From Eudorina sp. 2006-703-Eu-15 (taxonomy: Eukaryota; Chlorophyta; Chlorophyceae; Chlamydomonadales; Volvocaceae): a stretch of 64,000 nt of DNA. Positions 34,141-46,705 of this stretch are shown in pieces; the first letter of the stretch is position 1, and every line of letters begins with the position of its first letter. The notes under the pieces were generated by a model. The model searched no databases. It had not been told where the DNA came from and was given only the letters and a program-made list of their open reading frames with translations. The DNA lies in contig BDSI01000019.1 in the NCBI GenBank assembly GCA_003117195.1, forward strand, positions 558,001-622,000, read 5' to 3'. The position numbers were made by a program, and so were the translations under genes.

Positions 34141-35088
34141 TGGGTGGGTGTGGAGGGAGGTGGGAGCGAGGGTCGGCATGGGCCCGCCGGGCAGGTGCGC
34201 AGGGCGGTGACTACACCTACTAACCCTAAACCCGGAAAATGGGTAAGGGGCGGGGCGGAGTGTGGTTCCGTAGGGATGGCCAGATGTAGGCCTGTCTCCT
34301 AAGGCCGAACCATCGCAACCACCCCGGCCCATGTCCCCTCTCCCTTGGGTTCCGCAGCTGGTGTTGGTGGCTGTGTCCCTACCGGACACGGACGTGGTCT
34401 CCCGGAGGGCCAAGCAGGGGAGGGGCAGCAGCGACACATGGGAGTGCGAACAAGCGCTGGAGGGCTGTGCGTGATCTGCGTCTGGGGCGGTGTTTGGCGC
34501 TGTCCTGCGGGGCAGACGACTGACTATTGTGTGGCGTAAGGGCTGGCGAGGAACAATCGATCGGTTGGGGAACGGCGAAGAACGGCAACGTCACCCTGTC
34601 GGAGCTGTGCAGCTGGGACCCGTGGACAGCGCTAGGAGGCCTTGGGAGGGGAGAGGGACCTGCGGGAACGGCGCGTACGGTCATTGAGTGGGGGGAAAGG
34701 CGCGTGCGAAACCGGTCATGTGGAACTCGCCAGGGAGCGGGTCGCCCCTCCCGACGGTGCTGCTGGCGGAGCGCAGGTGGATGGGTGGGTGCGGAGTGAT
34801 TCGATGTCTGACCGACCCTGCCGCATGCGGCCGTTCAATCTTCGGATGCGGCGGCTTGCCAACCTTCGCCGCTGCAACAGTCATGAGCCATGCACATGGA
34901 CTCATAGGTGTTTCTCGACACCACCACTCTTGGGCATGTGACGTGCCCACTCTTGGGCATGACGTCACACGGAACGACGAGCGAGGTGTGAGGAGTGGGC
35001 TGCCTGGCACCCGACATCCTCCGGGGTCCCCGCGCTGGCTTTCCGGGGTCGGTCGCCATGGGCTGGGTACGAATGACTTGAGTCCCCG

Positions 35089-35340
35089 CTCCGGCACAGG
35101 GTGGCTATCTTATTTTGCAGAGTATCTACGGCCGGAGATACTCCTTGCCCAATCGTGCTGAAAGTATCTGTCGGAGGGAGCTTTTGCCGGCATTTTATCT
35201 ACTCAAAGGGGGCTTTTCCCCGTGCGAGAGGCCAGAGTATCTAAAATCCCATTTTCCTACCGAGGGAAAGTATCTATCAAAACGCAAGGTTTTTGGCCGA
35301 ATATATATTTATATCTTAAGATAGCCACCCTGCTCCGGCA
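35089..35340. mobile_element. hAT-type MITE with 8-bp target-site duplication
   Basis: A 236-bp element at 35097-35332 begins CAGGGTGGCTATCTTA and ends with its perfect inverse TAAGATAGCCACCCTG. It is flanked on both sides by CTCCGGCA (35089-35096 and 35333-35340). An 8-bp duplication and CAGGG-type termini are diagnostic of the hAT superfamily. There is no coding capacity, so it is non-autonomous. The interior is AT-rich and repeats AGTATCTA four times in direct and inverted orientation. Removing the element and one duplication restores a continuous site. Confidence 0.93.
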
Positions 35341-35449
35341 TGCCTGTCCCCGGGGGCGTTCAGTCCCCGCATCCCTCCAGGAAGGACGTCGCCCTGTTCC
35401 ACCACGCCACGGCGCATCTGCGGCCCTCGGACCCCAGTACCCCAGGCAG

Positions 35450-35568
35450 AGCGGACGCTGCTGGCCGATGGTGGCAGCAGCGTGCTGATGCGGGCAGCGG
35501 CCGCCAACGGCACGGAGGCCCTTGCGGTGCTGCTGCTTGAGGCGGGGGCCACCCTGGAGCAGCGGGGG
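35450..35568 (+). pseudogene. Isolated ankyrin-repeat exon
   Basis: After a CCCAGGCAG acceptor the frame reads RTLLADGGSSVLMRAAAANG and then TEALAVLLLEAGATLEQ, a recognisable ankyrin repeat. No in-phase neighbouring exon was found, and the MITE sits just upstream. It is probably a relic, or an exon of a gene too broken to reconstruct. Confidence 0.55.
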
Positions 35569-36168
35569 GTCGGTCGGACGTCATGTTGGCGGCTTGGGGG
35601 GGTTTGCGTATACTTGCGTAATGAGGTACCTGCAGGGCAGTGGAAAATGAGACCGTACAACGACGCGCGGCCGCCAAGTTCAACAGCAAGGAACGTGCGC
35701 CGAGGACCCGACCCATCCGATACGTTACCGACCTGTGTTGCGAACACATCACACGGTGGCCGGTAATTGTGGCGTCATCCACGAAGCGCATGTGGTCTGG
35801 CGGGGGGAAGGGAGGAAAGTGACGAGAGGGGCGCTGCTGGCAGTGCGAGTGGCAGCGTCGCTGTGACGGCGCAGTGACGGCTGGAAGATGGGCCGTGGCC
35901 TAACCGCCAACTGACTGAGCTCTCGCACGTCGAAATCAGACGTATCTGGATTGGCAAAGAACAATTACATACCGAACATGTGTTTACTATTCATCTGGCA
36001 ATCCATCATTGGCCCTTCCGGAGGGAACCTGTTGTAACGACCATTGAGTCAAAACTGTGCCGCTGCCTACGCCTATGCAGCTTCGTCCAATTTATTTCAG
36101 TTCTCATGAATTAAACTAGCCACATGGTATATTAACTGTGGCACATACATAGAGCCGTCTTTTCCGAG

Positions 36169-39100
36169 ATGGGCAAAGACAAGAAGAGCAAGAAAGACCG
36201 AAAGGAAAAGAAATCAAAGAAGGACAGAAAGGAGAAAAGCAAAAAAAGCAGGCGCGATGACAGCTCGTCAGAGAGTTCCTCGTCTTCGGATGGAGAGCAG
36301 CACCGTCGCGTGGACAAACTGGTAGGGCGGATGTGCGTCAGCGTGGTACTAGATTATCCACGACTACAACGACTACTGAGCAATCATGCTTGCTTGAAGT
36401 TGGCACCTGAGATCCCCATGCGAGTGTGTAGCTGACAGCTTCCCCAAGGGCCAAGCTCGGCGTGTGGACTGCATTGTGACATGCACTTGCGAATCCCGTA
36501 TACTCCGTGACACGTTCTTCTTCGTCAGAAGCCCAGCATCTTTGCTATGGAACGAGTCTCGCCGGTCTGCTTCGACCCCTGGTCCCCTGCACCAGCCTCC
36601 ATCTGCGGCACCCTCCCACCCCCCGCCGGCTATGGCGCCCCCTGCCCCCTCCCTCACCCCTCAGGCCACCAAGGTCGCAGCCCACCTGCAGCGCACGGGT
36701 GTCGCGGCCGGCGCCCCGACCTTCGTGTGGGCCAAGAAGATAGAGCGCGAGCTGGAGAGCGGCAAGTCGGTGCGCGACATCGCGGCGGCGCAGACCCGCA
36801 CGTCACAGGCGGAGCGCCTGGTGGGTCGACATGTCGCTGTACATATGTATGTGTGTGAGTGTGTGTGAGTGTGCGTTGGGGGACTGTGTATGTCTGTATG
36901 GGGGGAAATGTAGGGAGTTGGTAGACCTATGTGTACGGGGGGATGTCAGCAGGGTGGGAGGGCGGAGGGAGGGGCGGAGGCGCCCTTGCGGCACCGCTGG
37001 ATGATCCCCGTTGCGTCCCGCGGTGCGGTGGGCCCATGTGGCTTGGTGGGCCTTGAGGGCGGTAATCATGCGGGGTGTGTGTGTGCGGGGGGGTGTCTTC
37101 CCTGACAACCTGGCAATGCGCCAAACGGCGAAGTTCAGGAACGGTGAAGGGGCGGGACGCAGTGGATAAAGGAGGAGGGTCTCCACAGTGGCCAACCGTC
37201 GAGCGGGGTGTCGTACCTGGTCCCTTTACGGCCTGCACCCCGAGAGACAGAGCTCCCGGATGGGGGCTGGGGGCCGCCGCCAGGGGACGGAGGGGTCAGC
37301 GGGAGGGCGGCGGAGTCCGCCTCTGGTCCGCGCCACTGCGTCGCTGGGGTGTGCTGGGGGTTCCGGAGGCGCGATGGCTCACTTGGGCTGTCTTGTAGCG
37401 ATGAACCCGCAGTGGTGTCTCTCAGCGGGATTGTGTGTGTTTAGAAGTGCAACCCGCCCGCCCGCCCGATCCCAGGTATCAATATACTGACCATAAAACC
37501 TGCGAGGAAAAAACTTACCATATGCAGGCGCGCGGGATTGTGTGTGTGTGTGTGTGTATGTGTGTGGAAGGGGCCGGAGAGCAGTTGGCGCGCTGTGGCC
37601 TCGTGAGGATCGTCCTCGTCCTCCGTCGTCTGAGGGTCACGGCCACGGCTAGGCGGGGAGGGGGGGGTAGGGGCCGGTTTAAGTGGACCGGCGGCGAGCA
37701 GCTCCGCACCCACCAACCGGGGGTGGGGGCATCCCTCTACTCACCGACCCGGACTGCGTCCCCGGTCCCACTGATTGTCCGTGTCGCTGCCTACTCACAC
37801 ATGTCCCTGGCCGTCTGTCCCTGGGGCGTACCTCCTCTTAATCGGTTGGTCTGCAGGAGGAGATCGAGAAGGTTCGGAAGCGGCAGGCGGAGCGCGAGGA
37901 GGAGAAGGCCCGCAGGGAGGAGGAGCTGGTGGGTGCGGGGGGTGGGGGTGGGAGGGGTTGGGGGGAGGGGTTGGTCGAGGCTCCTGGGGTGCCTGCAGCT
38001 GCTGATGGTGGGTCCTGCGGCTGATGGTGGGTCCATCTCGGGTTAATAAAAGAGGGGTTGGAGCGGATGGGCAGGGAGGGGCCTCTCGGCGCTGACGGAC
38101 GGCTGCTTACCCCTGGGAGCGGTGGGATGGAGGGACGGCTGTGCCTGCCCATGGCTGCCCGAGAGAGAGAGCCCGCCGGCCCCCATCCCTCGGTCCCACC
38201 CCTCAAGGGGCCCCACCAGACCCCCCGGCCCACCCCCTGGCCGCCCCCCAGCAGTGCAGTTTGATAATGTGTACCAATTTCCTATATCCCCCCCTTTCCC
38301 TCGCCCGCCCGGCCCGCAGTCGCTCATCCAGCGGCTCCGTGCCGCCCAGGAGGCGATGGAGTCGGAGGCCAAGGAGGAGGAGTTCTACCTCAAGGCGCTG
38401 ATCGGGAAGGCGGAGAAGCGCTTCGCGGAGGTGGGGGGGGGCGCACCTCGGCACCTCTGCGCCACCCGCGTCTGTGCCCGCGCACCGCCCCTGGCCCCAC
38501 CCCTTCCCTGGCCCCGCACCACCGCTGCACCCGCGTCTGGAGCTGGGGCTGGGCTGGGGTCCACCATGGGTGTACCTTGTACTAGGGCCCCGCAGGCAGG
38601 CAGGGGGGGGAGTGCTCAGCGCCGAGCTGCCCCGCTGGGGGCGCCGACAGTCCAGTCAGCTCATGATGCCACACGCACCCCTCCACACGCACCCCTCCAC
38701 ACCCATCCTCAGGGCCGCCCCTCGGCCATTGACAAGATCGCCAAGAACCTGCACCTGCACGGCACGTACGGCTGCGACATGGTGGAGCCCTGGTCGTACT
38801 TCGAGGGGCTTATGCTGGATGAGGCCAAGGAGCTGCACCAGGGCATCGCGGACTACCAGGTGGGGTGGGGAAGGGAGGGGGCGGGGGGAAAGCGGGGCTT
38901 GTGTTTAGGGAGAAGTCGGCGTCGTGTGTGTGTGCGTGTGCGTGTAAAAGAAGACTGAGCCGCGAGAAGCCAAGTCCAGCGAAATAGGTGTGTGTGGGGG
39001 GGGGTGAGGAGGGGGGAGAGGTGCAAGAGTGGAGGGTTCGGGTGAGGAGGGAGGGGGGCCTACCTCGGGTAAACGCGGCAACTGGACGGCCAGGCGGGGT

Positions 39101-42100
39101 TCAGAAAAAGGGGTGGGGAGAGGCACAAGGGGCAGGAGGGAGGAAGGGTATGGCACAGCGAGCGTGCGTGTCTATCTGTTCACAAGGGGAGGACATGGGG
39201 GACGGGTGGGATGTGGGAGGGCGTGGGAGAAGAGGTTGGGAGAGGGGGCAGGGGCGCAGCGGGGGATGGACGTGCAGCGGGGGGAAGGGCGCCCTGATCG
39301 GGTACTGGTGGTATTGTGGTTGGGTTGTCTTCTCGGGCTGTCTTGGGTTGTCCTGGGCGCCTGGGTCGGAGGCCTGTGGACCCTCGCCCTCCTCGCCCTC
39401 CTCGCCCTCCTCCGTTCACGCCCTGTTGGCCTGGCGGGGACCGCATCGGTTGTTGTACGGCAGTCGCCGTGCTCTGTCGTGTGGGACTGTGGGTGGGAGA
39501 GCTCTCCAGGGAGGGAGGCACCGGGCAGCTCCCCACCTTCCGACCGTCCGCACCCGGATCAGGGGGGGGCCCACCCCAACCCGCCCGTGTGTGTGTGTGT
39601 GTGTGCGCTCGGGGCATGGCGTTGCGTTACGTTGCGTGCATCGGTGGGCTGTGTCCTGTGTGCAGGAGTACGACAAGCACGATGACATCCATCAGAAATT
39701 CTGGGCGGCGCTGCGGGTGGTGGCGGACGCTGAGCTGGAGGAGGCGGTGCAGCGGTAAGGGGGCGGGGGGGAGGGTTGGCGGGCCTTGGGGGGGGAGGGT
39801 TGGCGGGCCTTGGGGGGGGAGGGTTTGCAGAGGGGGGAAGACGGGGGCGGGGGCGGGGATGTGTAGGAACCTGGAAGGCACGCGCGAATTGCGCTGATTC
39901 TGATTTCCGGAGCAGAGGGGCCGGGGGAGGGGGGCATGAGAGCGAGACGCAGTTCCGGGCTGCGTAGGCCTCGGGGCTGCGCGCCAAGTGCACACCAAGC
40001 GGTTGTGCCGTACAAACACAACCGTACTTGGTGCTTGGTTTGGGTCGGGCGGGTTTCTTTCCTACACGCCCTCGATCCTCGCCCACACCAACTCGCACCG
40101 CCCCTCCTCCCTGCTCCCTCCTCCCTCCTCCCTCCCTCCTCCCCCCTCCCTGCCCTGCCCTGCCCACCTCGACGCTCCTCTCTCTTCTCCTCTGCTGGTG
40201 AAGGGACGCGGCGGACCGGGCGGCCCTGCGACGGGGAGGGGACGGAGCTGGCGGCGCGGGAGGGGGCGCGGGAGGGGGCGGCGCGGGTGAGGACGCCGCG
40301 GGAGGGGGCGCTCATCGCAGCCTGCACTCGGATGTGGAGGTGCAGATCGAGAACATGCTGTCGGGTGAGGGCCGGGAGGGGGTTGGGGGCCGGGACAGGG
40401 GGGTGAGAGGGAGGGCTACAGCCACTCGGGGCTGAGGTAGGCATGTGCGGCCTTGTGCGGCTTCGCTGTCTACGGGGACATCACGGAGGTGTGTGTGTCG
40501 GGGGGGGGGGCCAAGCGGGGCCGGCGGGTGGGGGTGCGTGTTGTCAGGGGGGGCCGGGGCGGGTACCCGGGCGGGGCGCGATCTCAGCGGAGGGGCAAGG
40601 GGGGCCCCGGGGGCCACGTGCTGATCGCGGCGGGTGGGGCGGGGGGCTGGCCGTGTGGGGCAACCGTGTTAGTCTGTCCATGCGTAAGTTAGTCTGTCCA
40701 TGCGAGGGTGAGGGTGAGGTGGGTAGAGATAGAGAGGGAGGGAGGGGGGGAGGGAGGGGGGGAGGGTACAGGACATTGGTCGGCAACGAGTAATTGCGCT
40801 GACGGCCAGAGCAAAGGCGCGGTGGGAGGCAGGGTGGGGGCAATGCGCCGCCTCACTGCTCACCCGGGGCCGGGGGGGATGTCGGACGCCCCTGGCCGGC
40901 TCAGCGCTTCGCCTGTGACCCACCCTCATCCCCCCACCCTCATCCCCCCACCCTCATCCCCCCACCCTCATCCCCCCACCCTCAACCCCCCGCCCTCATC
41001 CCCCCGCCCTCATCCGCCCGCCCTCATCCCCCCACCTTCACCCCCCCTCATCCCCCCGCCCTCATCCCCCCACCCCCTGTAGGTCAGACCCACTCCTCGC
41101 TGGTGGCCATGGAGGGGGACGTGGAGAGGGCTCTCCGGGGAGGGCTGGGGGACCCTGAGTACTGGGAGGCGGTGCTCAAGCGCCTGCAGGTGGGTGTGTG
41201 TGCGGGGGGGACAGGCGGGGGGTTGGGGAAGGGGTAGCGGGGAGGGGAGGGGAGGGGAGGATAGGAGAGGGAGGGCGGGTTGGCGATAAGCGAATCGGGG
41301 TTGGGTTTGGGTGGGTGGGGGTGGAAGGAGTCGCCGTTTTGGGGGGCCCGCAGCGGTGGGCCGTACACCGGGGGGGGGGGGCAAACGCGTGCGGCTGCGG
41401 CCTGCCCTCCCCCAACCCACCGATCCAGTTCTTACCCGCCCCGACAACGCGCCTGGCTGTCCTTCTTCGTTTCATGTTCAGCCCGCCAGCCTCCCCACCC
41501 CCCACCCTTAGCGACCCCGTCGCCCACAGCTCCCGCAGGCCCCCAGCAATCAGTACACCACAAGCGGGGACCCCTCCCCCTGGCCCCGCTCGCGACATAA
41601 CCCCCTCGCCTGTGTGCTTGGGCCTGTCTTTAGGGTTTATTTCTTTTTTCAATTTAACCCCCTCGCCCTTCCGCCGCCCACCCCAAATGAATATGTTTAC
41701 CAAGGTCTGTCACCCCGTGCCCGCCCCCCTGAAACATCCCCGCCCCCCCAGGTCCACAAGGCCAAGGCCCAGGTCCGTGAGCAGCAGGCGGCCCTCATGC
41801 AGCGGCACATCAGCTCCGAGATCATCAAGAGGGAGGCGGCCAGGGAGGAGCGCCGACGGCTGGCGGAGGAGGAGAGACAGAGGGTGCGGCCGGGGGGTGG
41901 GTGGGCCTGGGGGGGGGAGGAGGTGTGGGACGTGGGTAGATAGATCTCCTGCACCACTGAGGGGGTGGGGGGGGTGGGGGGGAGGTTCCACGGACTGGGG
42001 GTGGCAGGGACCGGGAAAGGGGCTGATGGAAGTGGGTGGACGCACCGCGGCCTCCCCGAACACCTTTCTGCGCCCATCCCCAACCCGCCAACCCCGCCCC

Positions 42101-45100
42101 GAAACCCGCCTAACTTGACTCCCTACGCATTCGCCCCCTACCTTCCTCCCCCCGGGATGCATTTCCGCACCCCACCCCAGCGCAGCGCAATTTAATATGT
42201 CTACTAATTTTTATATCCAACCCAGCCCTAAACCCGATGGCGTTTATTCACCCACTCGTTCACTCATTCAAACCCTCACTTACCCGCTGAGGCCCCCTCC
42301 CTGGATCCCCTCCACCCCTCCCTGGATCCCTTCCTCAGGCCCTGGCGGAGGGCCGTGACCCTGATGAGCTGGACCTGGACGAGAGCAGCAGCAGCAGCAG
42401 CGGCAGTGGCAGCGACAGCGAGGGGGCGGAGGGCGGCGAGGGGGCGGCAGGGCGCAAGGAGGGCGGGGAGGGCGAGGCGGCGGAGGGGCGACCGCAGGGC
42501 GAGGTGGGTGGGGTGGGTGGGTGGGTGGGTGGGTGGGGTGAAGGAACTTGGAAGGCATGTCTTCCAACGGCGAATGGAGGACGTAATCAAACTGCGCTCG
42601 ACGGCCAGAGCAGAGGTCCGGTCGGTGGGGGGGGCATTGGGGCGGTGGCGGGGGCGCGGGAACCCCGAGGAGATCAGCGGCGGTGCCTCCCATGAGGTGG
42701 GGGGGCCGTGTCCCCCACCCCCGCATCTCCCCACGCTCCTGGATGGCTCCTGGGGCCCCACCCCCTCACCTCCTATACCCCCTCACCTCCTATACCTCCT
42801 CATCCCATGCCGCCCACCGCCGTGTTCCGTATGAACTACCCACGGGTAACATGGGAGCGACGGCGCAGGAGAGGGGGGTTCGTTGCGGGGGTCGTGATGG
42901 CAGAGGTGGAATGGGGAAAGGGGGAGGAGGCACGTGCGGCGCTGTGAGGTGCGGGTGCGTCCCTGCGGCCTGCCCACCTCCTTCACCTCCCTGCCCACCC
43001 ACCCACCCTGCCCACCCACCCACCCTGCCCACCCACCCACCCTGCCCACCCACCCTGCCCACCCACCCACCCACCCACCCACCCACCCACCCACCCACCC
43101 TCCACGGCAGTTCAGTTTTAGGGTTTAAGGGTTCTCCCCTTAACATCCGGTCGCGCGGTCGATCCCTGACTGACTGACTGACTGACTGACCGACTGACTG
43201 ACTCTTCCGCAGGAGGGGGCTAAAGAGGCGGCGGAGCAGGAGGGCGGCGGCGGCGGCGGCGCGGGTCCGGCGGAGGGGGCCGGTGGTGGCGGTGGCGGCG
43301 GCGAGGATGAGGAGCTGCCCCTGGACCCGCACATCTCCGACGGGCGCTACAGTCCCCCGCCCGTGGCCCCCTCGGAGGTGCCCGGTAAGGACGTCATCAA
43401 CGAGGAGGACGACTACAGGTGTGGGGGGGGTTGGGGGTCTGGGTGGGGGTGTGGGTGTGTGTGTGCAGGTAGGGGTGTGTTTAGAATTGCAACCCGCCGT
43501 AGGGGTGTGTGTGAGTATGATGGAGATGGAGCCCGGCTTTGGATGACTCGGCCCTTGGATGACTCGGCCCTTGGATGGCTCGGCCACCGGGGCCGGCGAA
43601 CCCCCTCCCTCCCTCCACCTCATCCACTACCGCCCCCGGCCGTCCTGACATCACACCCAAATCATGTCATGACTCACCACACCACACATCACCGCACCAA
43701 ACGGGACACCCCGACACACTACACCGCACTACACCGTGCCCGTGTGATGATTACCTGCGCAACGGGTTCAGAGGTAGCTCACCTCACCTCACCTCACCTC
43801 ACCTCACCTGAGGTAATCACCCGGGAAACTGACCCCCGTTGCCCACCGCCCCGCCCACCCACCCACCCCCTGCAGGGCCCTGACGCTGCTGCGGCAGCAG
43901 GTCAAGCTGCAGGCCGCCAACGCCTTCAAGGCCGCGGCGGCGCTGGCGTCCGTGCCCGGCGCCAACAACCAGTCGGCGGCGGAGCGGGCGTACCAGGCCC
44001 TGCTGGCGCGGGGCATGGGCGGGGGCCATCCCATGCTGCGCAACCTGGCGGACGCGGCGGCGGCGGCCCAGGCCGGGGCGGGCGGCAGCGGCGACGCGGG
44101 CGGCTACGTGCCCTTCCGGGGGGCGGGGCAGTTCCGCAACACGGCGGAGGAGGACGCGGCGGCGCTGGCGGCGTTCCGGGCGCAGGCGGAGCGCACCATG
44201 GGGCAGGTGCGGCGGTTGGGGGGGGCGGTTGGGGGGGGCGGGGAGGCGGGAATGAAGGGTAGGGGGCCGGGTGAGGGCAGCAAGGGGTCAGGGGCAGGGA
44301 TAAGGGGCAGGGTTCGGGGCGGGAGTAAGGGGCGCGAGTAAGGGGTGGGGGGCAGGAGTTAAGGGGTGATGGTAAAGGGGCAGGAGTTAAGGGGTGATGG
44401 TAAAGGGGCAGGAGTTACGGGGTGAGGCGCGGAGATCTGGACGCATGCCGCAATGTCGGTGGTGCGGTATTGGCCGGGAGGTGGATGCGACCAGGGGGGA
44501 GTCCGCCGAGTACCCGAGACTGGAGGCCAGGGAGGTGTGGGAGGGGGGGTAATCGGAAAGGGGTGGACATGTTCACACTGAGGGAAGGGGGTGGAAAGGG
44601 GGGAAAGGGGGCGGCACCAGGGGTGGTGCGGTCACCCATCCCGTCGGGCCTCGTCGGGCAGTTGGGTGCGACATCAGCGGCTGCCGGGGGCCTGGCCTGA
44701 CGTGGCCTGACGTGGCCTGACGTGGTTAGGTTCGTTCGTTTCGTCCGCTGCTGCTGCCACCGCCTTCTGACCTCCGTCCCCGTCGCCGTCCGTCCCTCCC
44801 CCGGCGCGTCTGTGACCAGCCCCCCTCACAGATGCAGGTCCCTCATCTCACCCCCATGTCCGCGACCGAGTCTGTCCCGCACCCCGTTGCAAACCCTCCT
44901 CTTACCCGCCTCCTCCTCCCCCCCCCCCCGGGCCCCTCCCCCTCCCCCTCCCCCTCCTGCCCCCCGGTTGCCCACCCGGGCAGGACGAGGGCGACCGGGC
45001 GTTCGGCGGCGAGGTGTCCCTGGAGTCCAAGGTGTACTGGTGGCATGAGAAGTACAAGCCGCGGAAGCCCAAGTACTTCAACCGGGTGCACACCGGGTGA

Positions 45101-46705
45101 GGGCGGGCGGGCGGGGCAGGGGGCAGGTAAAGGTCATGTGAAGAAGGATGGACTGTTAACCCCCATTAGGTCGACGGGCAGGGGGGCCATGGGGGGCGGG
45201 GGGGGGGGCAGCCCTGGGGAACCGCAGGGCTTGGAGATGTGGGGTCTGAACTGTGTGCCCGCCCCGGGTACTGACGGCCGCGCCGTGGGAGCTGTCCCGC
45301 CCCCCTCTCCTGCTGCCTGGCGTGCCGTGGTCCTGGCCCCCTCCCCGCCTCTCCCCCCGCCCGGCTCTTATGTCCCCCCCTCCTCCCCCTCCCTCTCTGC
45401 CCCCCCTCCTCCCCTCCCACTCCCCCCCTCCTGCCAGTTACGAGTGGAACAAGTACAACCAGACCCACTACGACAGCGACAACCCGCCCCCCAAGGTGGT
45501 GCAGGGCTACAAGTTCAACATCATGTACTTTGACCTCATCGACAAGACCAAGGTGTGTGTGTGGTGGTGTTTCGGGGGGGCCAGGAGCCTCAGGGCGGTG
45601 GCGGAAGGGGGGGCGGGGCGTGGGGCCCGGCGGTTGTTGGGCCCGGGCAGCTGCTCCCCAGCGCTGATCGGTCCTGTGAAGCCTCCCCTGCGGTCCTCCG
45701 TTCGCACTTCTGTCCGTCTGTCTGTCTGTCTGTCACGACGGGGACACAGGCCAGGGGTTCCCAGGGGGTCACGCGCGTCTCTGGGGCAACGGGGCAACGA
45801 TGTATGAGCATACCCACCCTGCTCATCAGGGTGAGTGGGTGGGTGAGTGGGTGGGTGCTTGTAACCTAACAATTCGCATTCGTCCACCAAATTGCCTAGC
45901 CTTACCTCCCCCCTTAACCCCGCCACCGCCAACCGCCCCCACCCCAACCCCCCGCACCCCCCACTCCCCACCCCACCCCGCCAGGCGCCCACGTACCGGG
46001 TGGCTCCCGACCCCGCCTCCACCGACAGCTCCACCTGCCTCATCATCTTCTCCGCGGGACCGCCCTACGAAGACATCGCGTTCAGGTGAGGTCAGGGCGG
46101 GGCACCCTAAACCCCACAACAGGTCGACCCAACGCCCGCGGACCCACCCCCCGCGGGCCTGGCACTGGACCTACATGAGCCGCTCCTCATGACAGGTCGC
46201 CGGGAGTGGGGGGCGGCAAGGAAGACGGGGGCTCTCCCAGCAGTCCTGGGGTTTCCAGGAGCGGTCTCCAGGGCCCACTGGGATGTCGGGACCCGCCCCC
46301 CTCTCCGCCACCTCCGCCTCATCCTCCCAGCCCCAACCCCGACGTCCGAACGTCCAAACACACCACCGCCTCGCACCACGCCGCCTCAACACCCACCGCC
46401 GCCTCATCACCACCGCCCCCTCAACACGCCCACCCCACCGCCCCTCAACACCCACCGCTCCTGGCCCGCGGCACCCACCCCACCGCCCCTGGCCCCCGCC
46501 CCCACGACCACCACGACTGCCAACACCAACACCCACTGCCCCTGGCCCCCGCCCGCCCGCCCTACCACGACCACCACCGCGACTGCCCCCCAGGATCGTC
46601 AACAAGGAGTGGGAGTACTCCCACAAACGCGGGTTCAAGTGCACCTACGACCGGGGCATCCTCCACGTCTACTTCAACTTCAAGCGCACCCGCTACCGCC
46701 GCTGA
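36169..46705 (+). CDS. CACTIN: CACTIN spliceosome-associated protein
   Basis: Sixteen exons join in phase to 756 residues: 36169-36321, 36665-36820, 37857-37928, 38320-38430, 38713-38859, 39666-39754, 40204-40364, 41083-41189, 41752-41883, 42339-42503, 43213-43418, 43876-44206, 44984-45096, 45438-45552, 45985-46085 and 46594-46705. Human CACTIN is almost the same length. The N-terminus is Lys/Ser-rich (KDKKSKKDRKEK, SSSESSSSSDGE), as in nuclear splicing proteins. The mid domain follows: FVWAKKIERELESG, GRPSAIDKIAKNLHLHGTYG, YDKHDDIHQKFW. The hallmark C-terminal domain is intact: GYKFNIMYFDLIDKTKAPTY, GPPYEDIAFRIVNKEWEYSH and KRGFKCTYDRGILHVYFNFK, ending RTRYRR. Cactin acts with the spliceosome in pre-mRNA splicing. 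Exons 7, 10 and 11 carry Gly/Ala/Ser insertions typical of this genome. The acceptor of exon 7 (GGTGAAG) is weak. Confidence 0.96.
38249..38301 (+). repeat. Interspersed intronic element, CACTIN intron 3
   Basis: CAGCAGTGCAGTTTGATAAT, then GTGTACCAATTTCCTATATC and a C-rich run directly before the exon 4 acceptor. Here the element's C/T-rich end supplies part of the polypyrimidine tract. Confidence 0.75.
40760..40813 (-). repeat. Interspersed intronic element, CACTIN intron 7, inverted
   Basis: Read on the minus strand: CTCTGGCCGTCAGCGCAATT, then TTGCCGACCAATGTCCTGTA and CCCTCC. It matches the consensus framework with several substitutions. Confidence 0.65.
40916..41078. repeat. 13-bp tandem repeat CCCTCATCCCCCC
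   Basis: About twelve units with A/G variation at the position after the C run, directly before CACTIN exon 8. They form a long pyrimidine tract in front of the TGTAG acceptor. Confidence 0.9.
42176..42223 (+). repeat. Interspersed intronic element, CACTIN intron 9
   Basis: CCCAGCGCAGCGCAATTTAA, then TATGTCTACTAATTTTTATA. A shortened, AT-shifted copy. Confidence 0.65.
42541..42614 (-). repeat. Interspersed intronic element, CACTIN intron 10, inverted and expanded
   Basis: On the minus strand CTCTGGCCGTCGAGCGCAGT leads to TTGATTACGTCC, then extra bases, then GCCTTCCAAGTTCC. The two conserved ends are farther apart than in other copies. Confidence 0.55.
42966..43100. repeat. CCCACCCACCCTG minisatellite
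   Basis: Tandem CCCACCCACCCTG units grade into pure CCCA tetranucleotides within CACTIN intron 10. Confidence 0.9.
43166..43203. repeat. GACT tetranucleotide repeat
   Basis: About nine GACT units just before the CACTIN exon 11 acceptor, one with a C substitution. Confidence 0.9.
43777..43809. repeat. CTCAC pentanucleotide repeat
   Basis: Six CTCAC units followed by CTGAGGTAATCAC. The stretch sits between imperfect inverted words GTGATGATTACCTG (43741) and GAGGTAATCACCCGGG (43810). Confidence 0.85.
44343..44420. repeat. 27-28-bp tandem repeat in CACTIN intron 12
   Basis: GGGGCAGGAGTTAAGGGGTG followed by ATGGTAAA is repeated nearly three times, the last unit ending in TACGGGGTGAGG. Confidence 0.85.
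44545..44583 (-). repeat. Interspersed intronic element, CACTIN intron 12, inverted
   Basis: On the minus strand AGTGTGAACATGTCCACCCC leads to TTTCCGATTACC, matching the right part of the element. The GCAGCAGCGCAG part is lost. Confidence 0.5.

Noticed and set aside
36464..36664. Extension of CACTIN exon 2 upstream to 36529
   Set aside because: The acceptor at 36528 would put the exon out of frame with the conserved VAAHLQ...FVWAKK sequence, whereas the pyrimidine-rich acceptor at 36664 keeps phase.
43108..43128. TTTTAGGGTTTAAGGG resembling algal telomere repeat TTTTAGGG
   Set aside because: Only one full unit is present, inside a CACTIN intron; there is no array.
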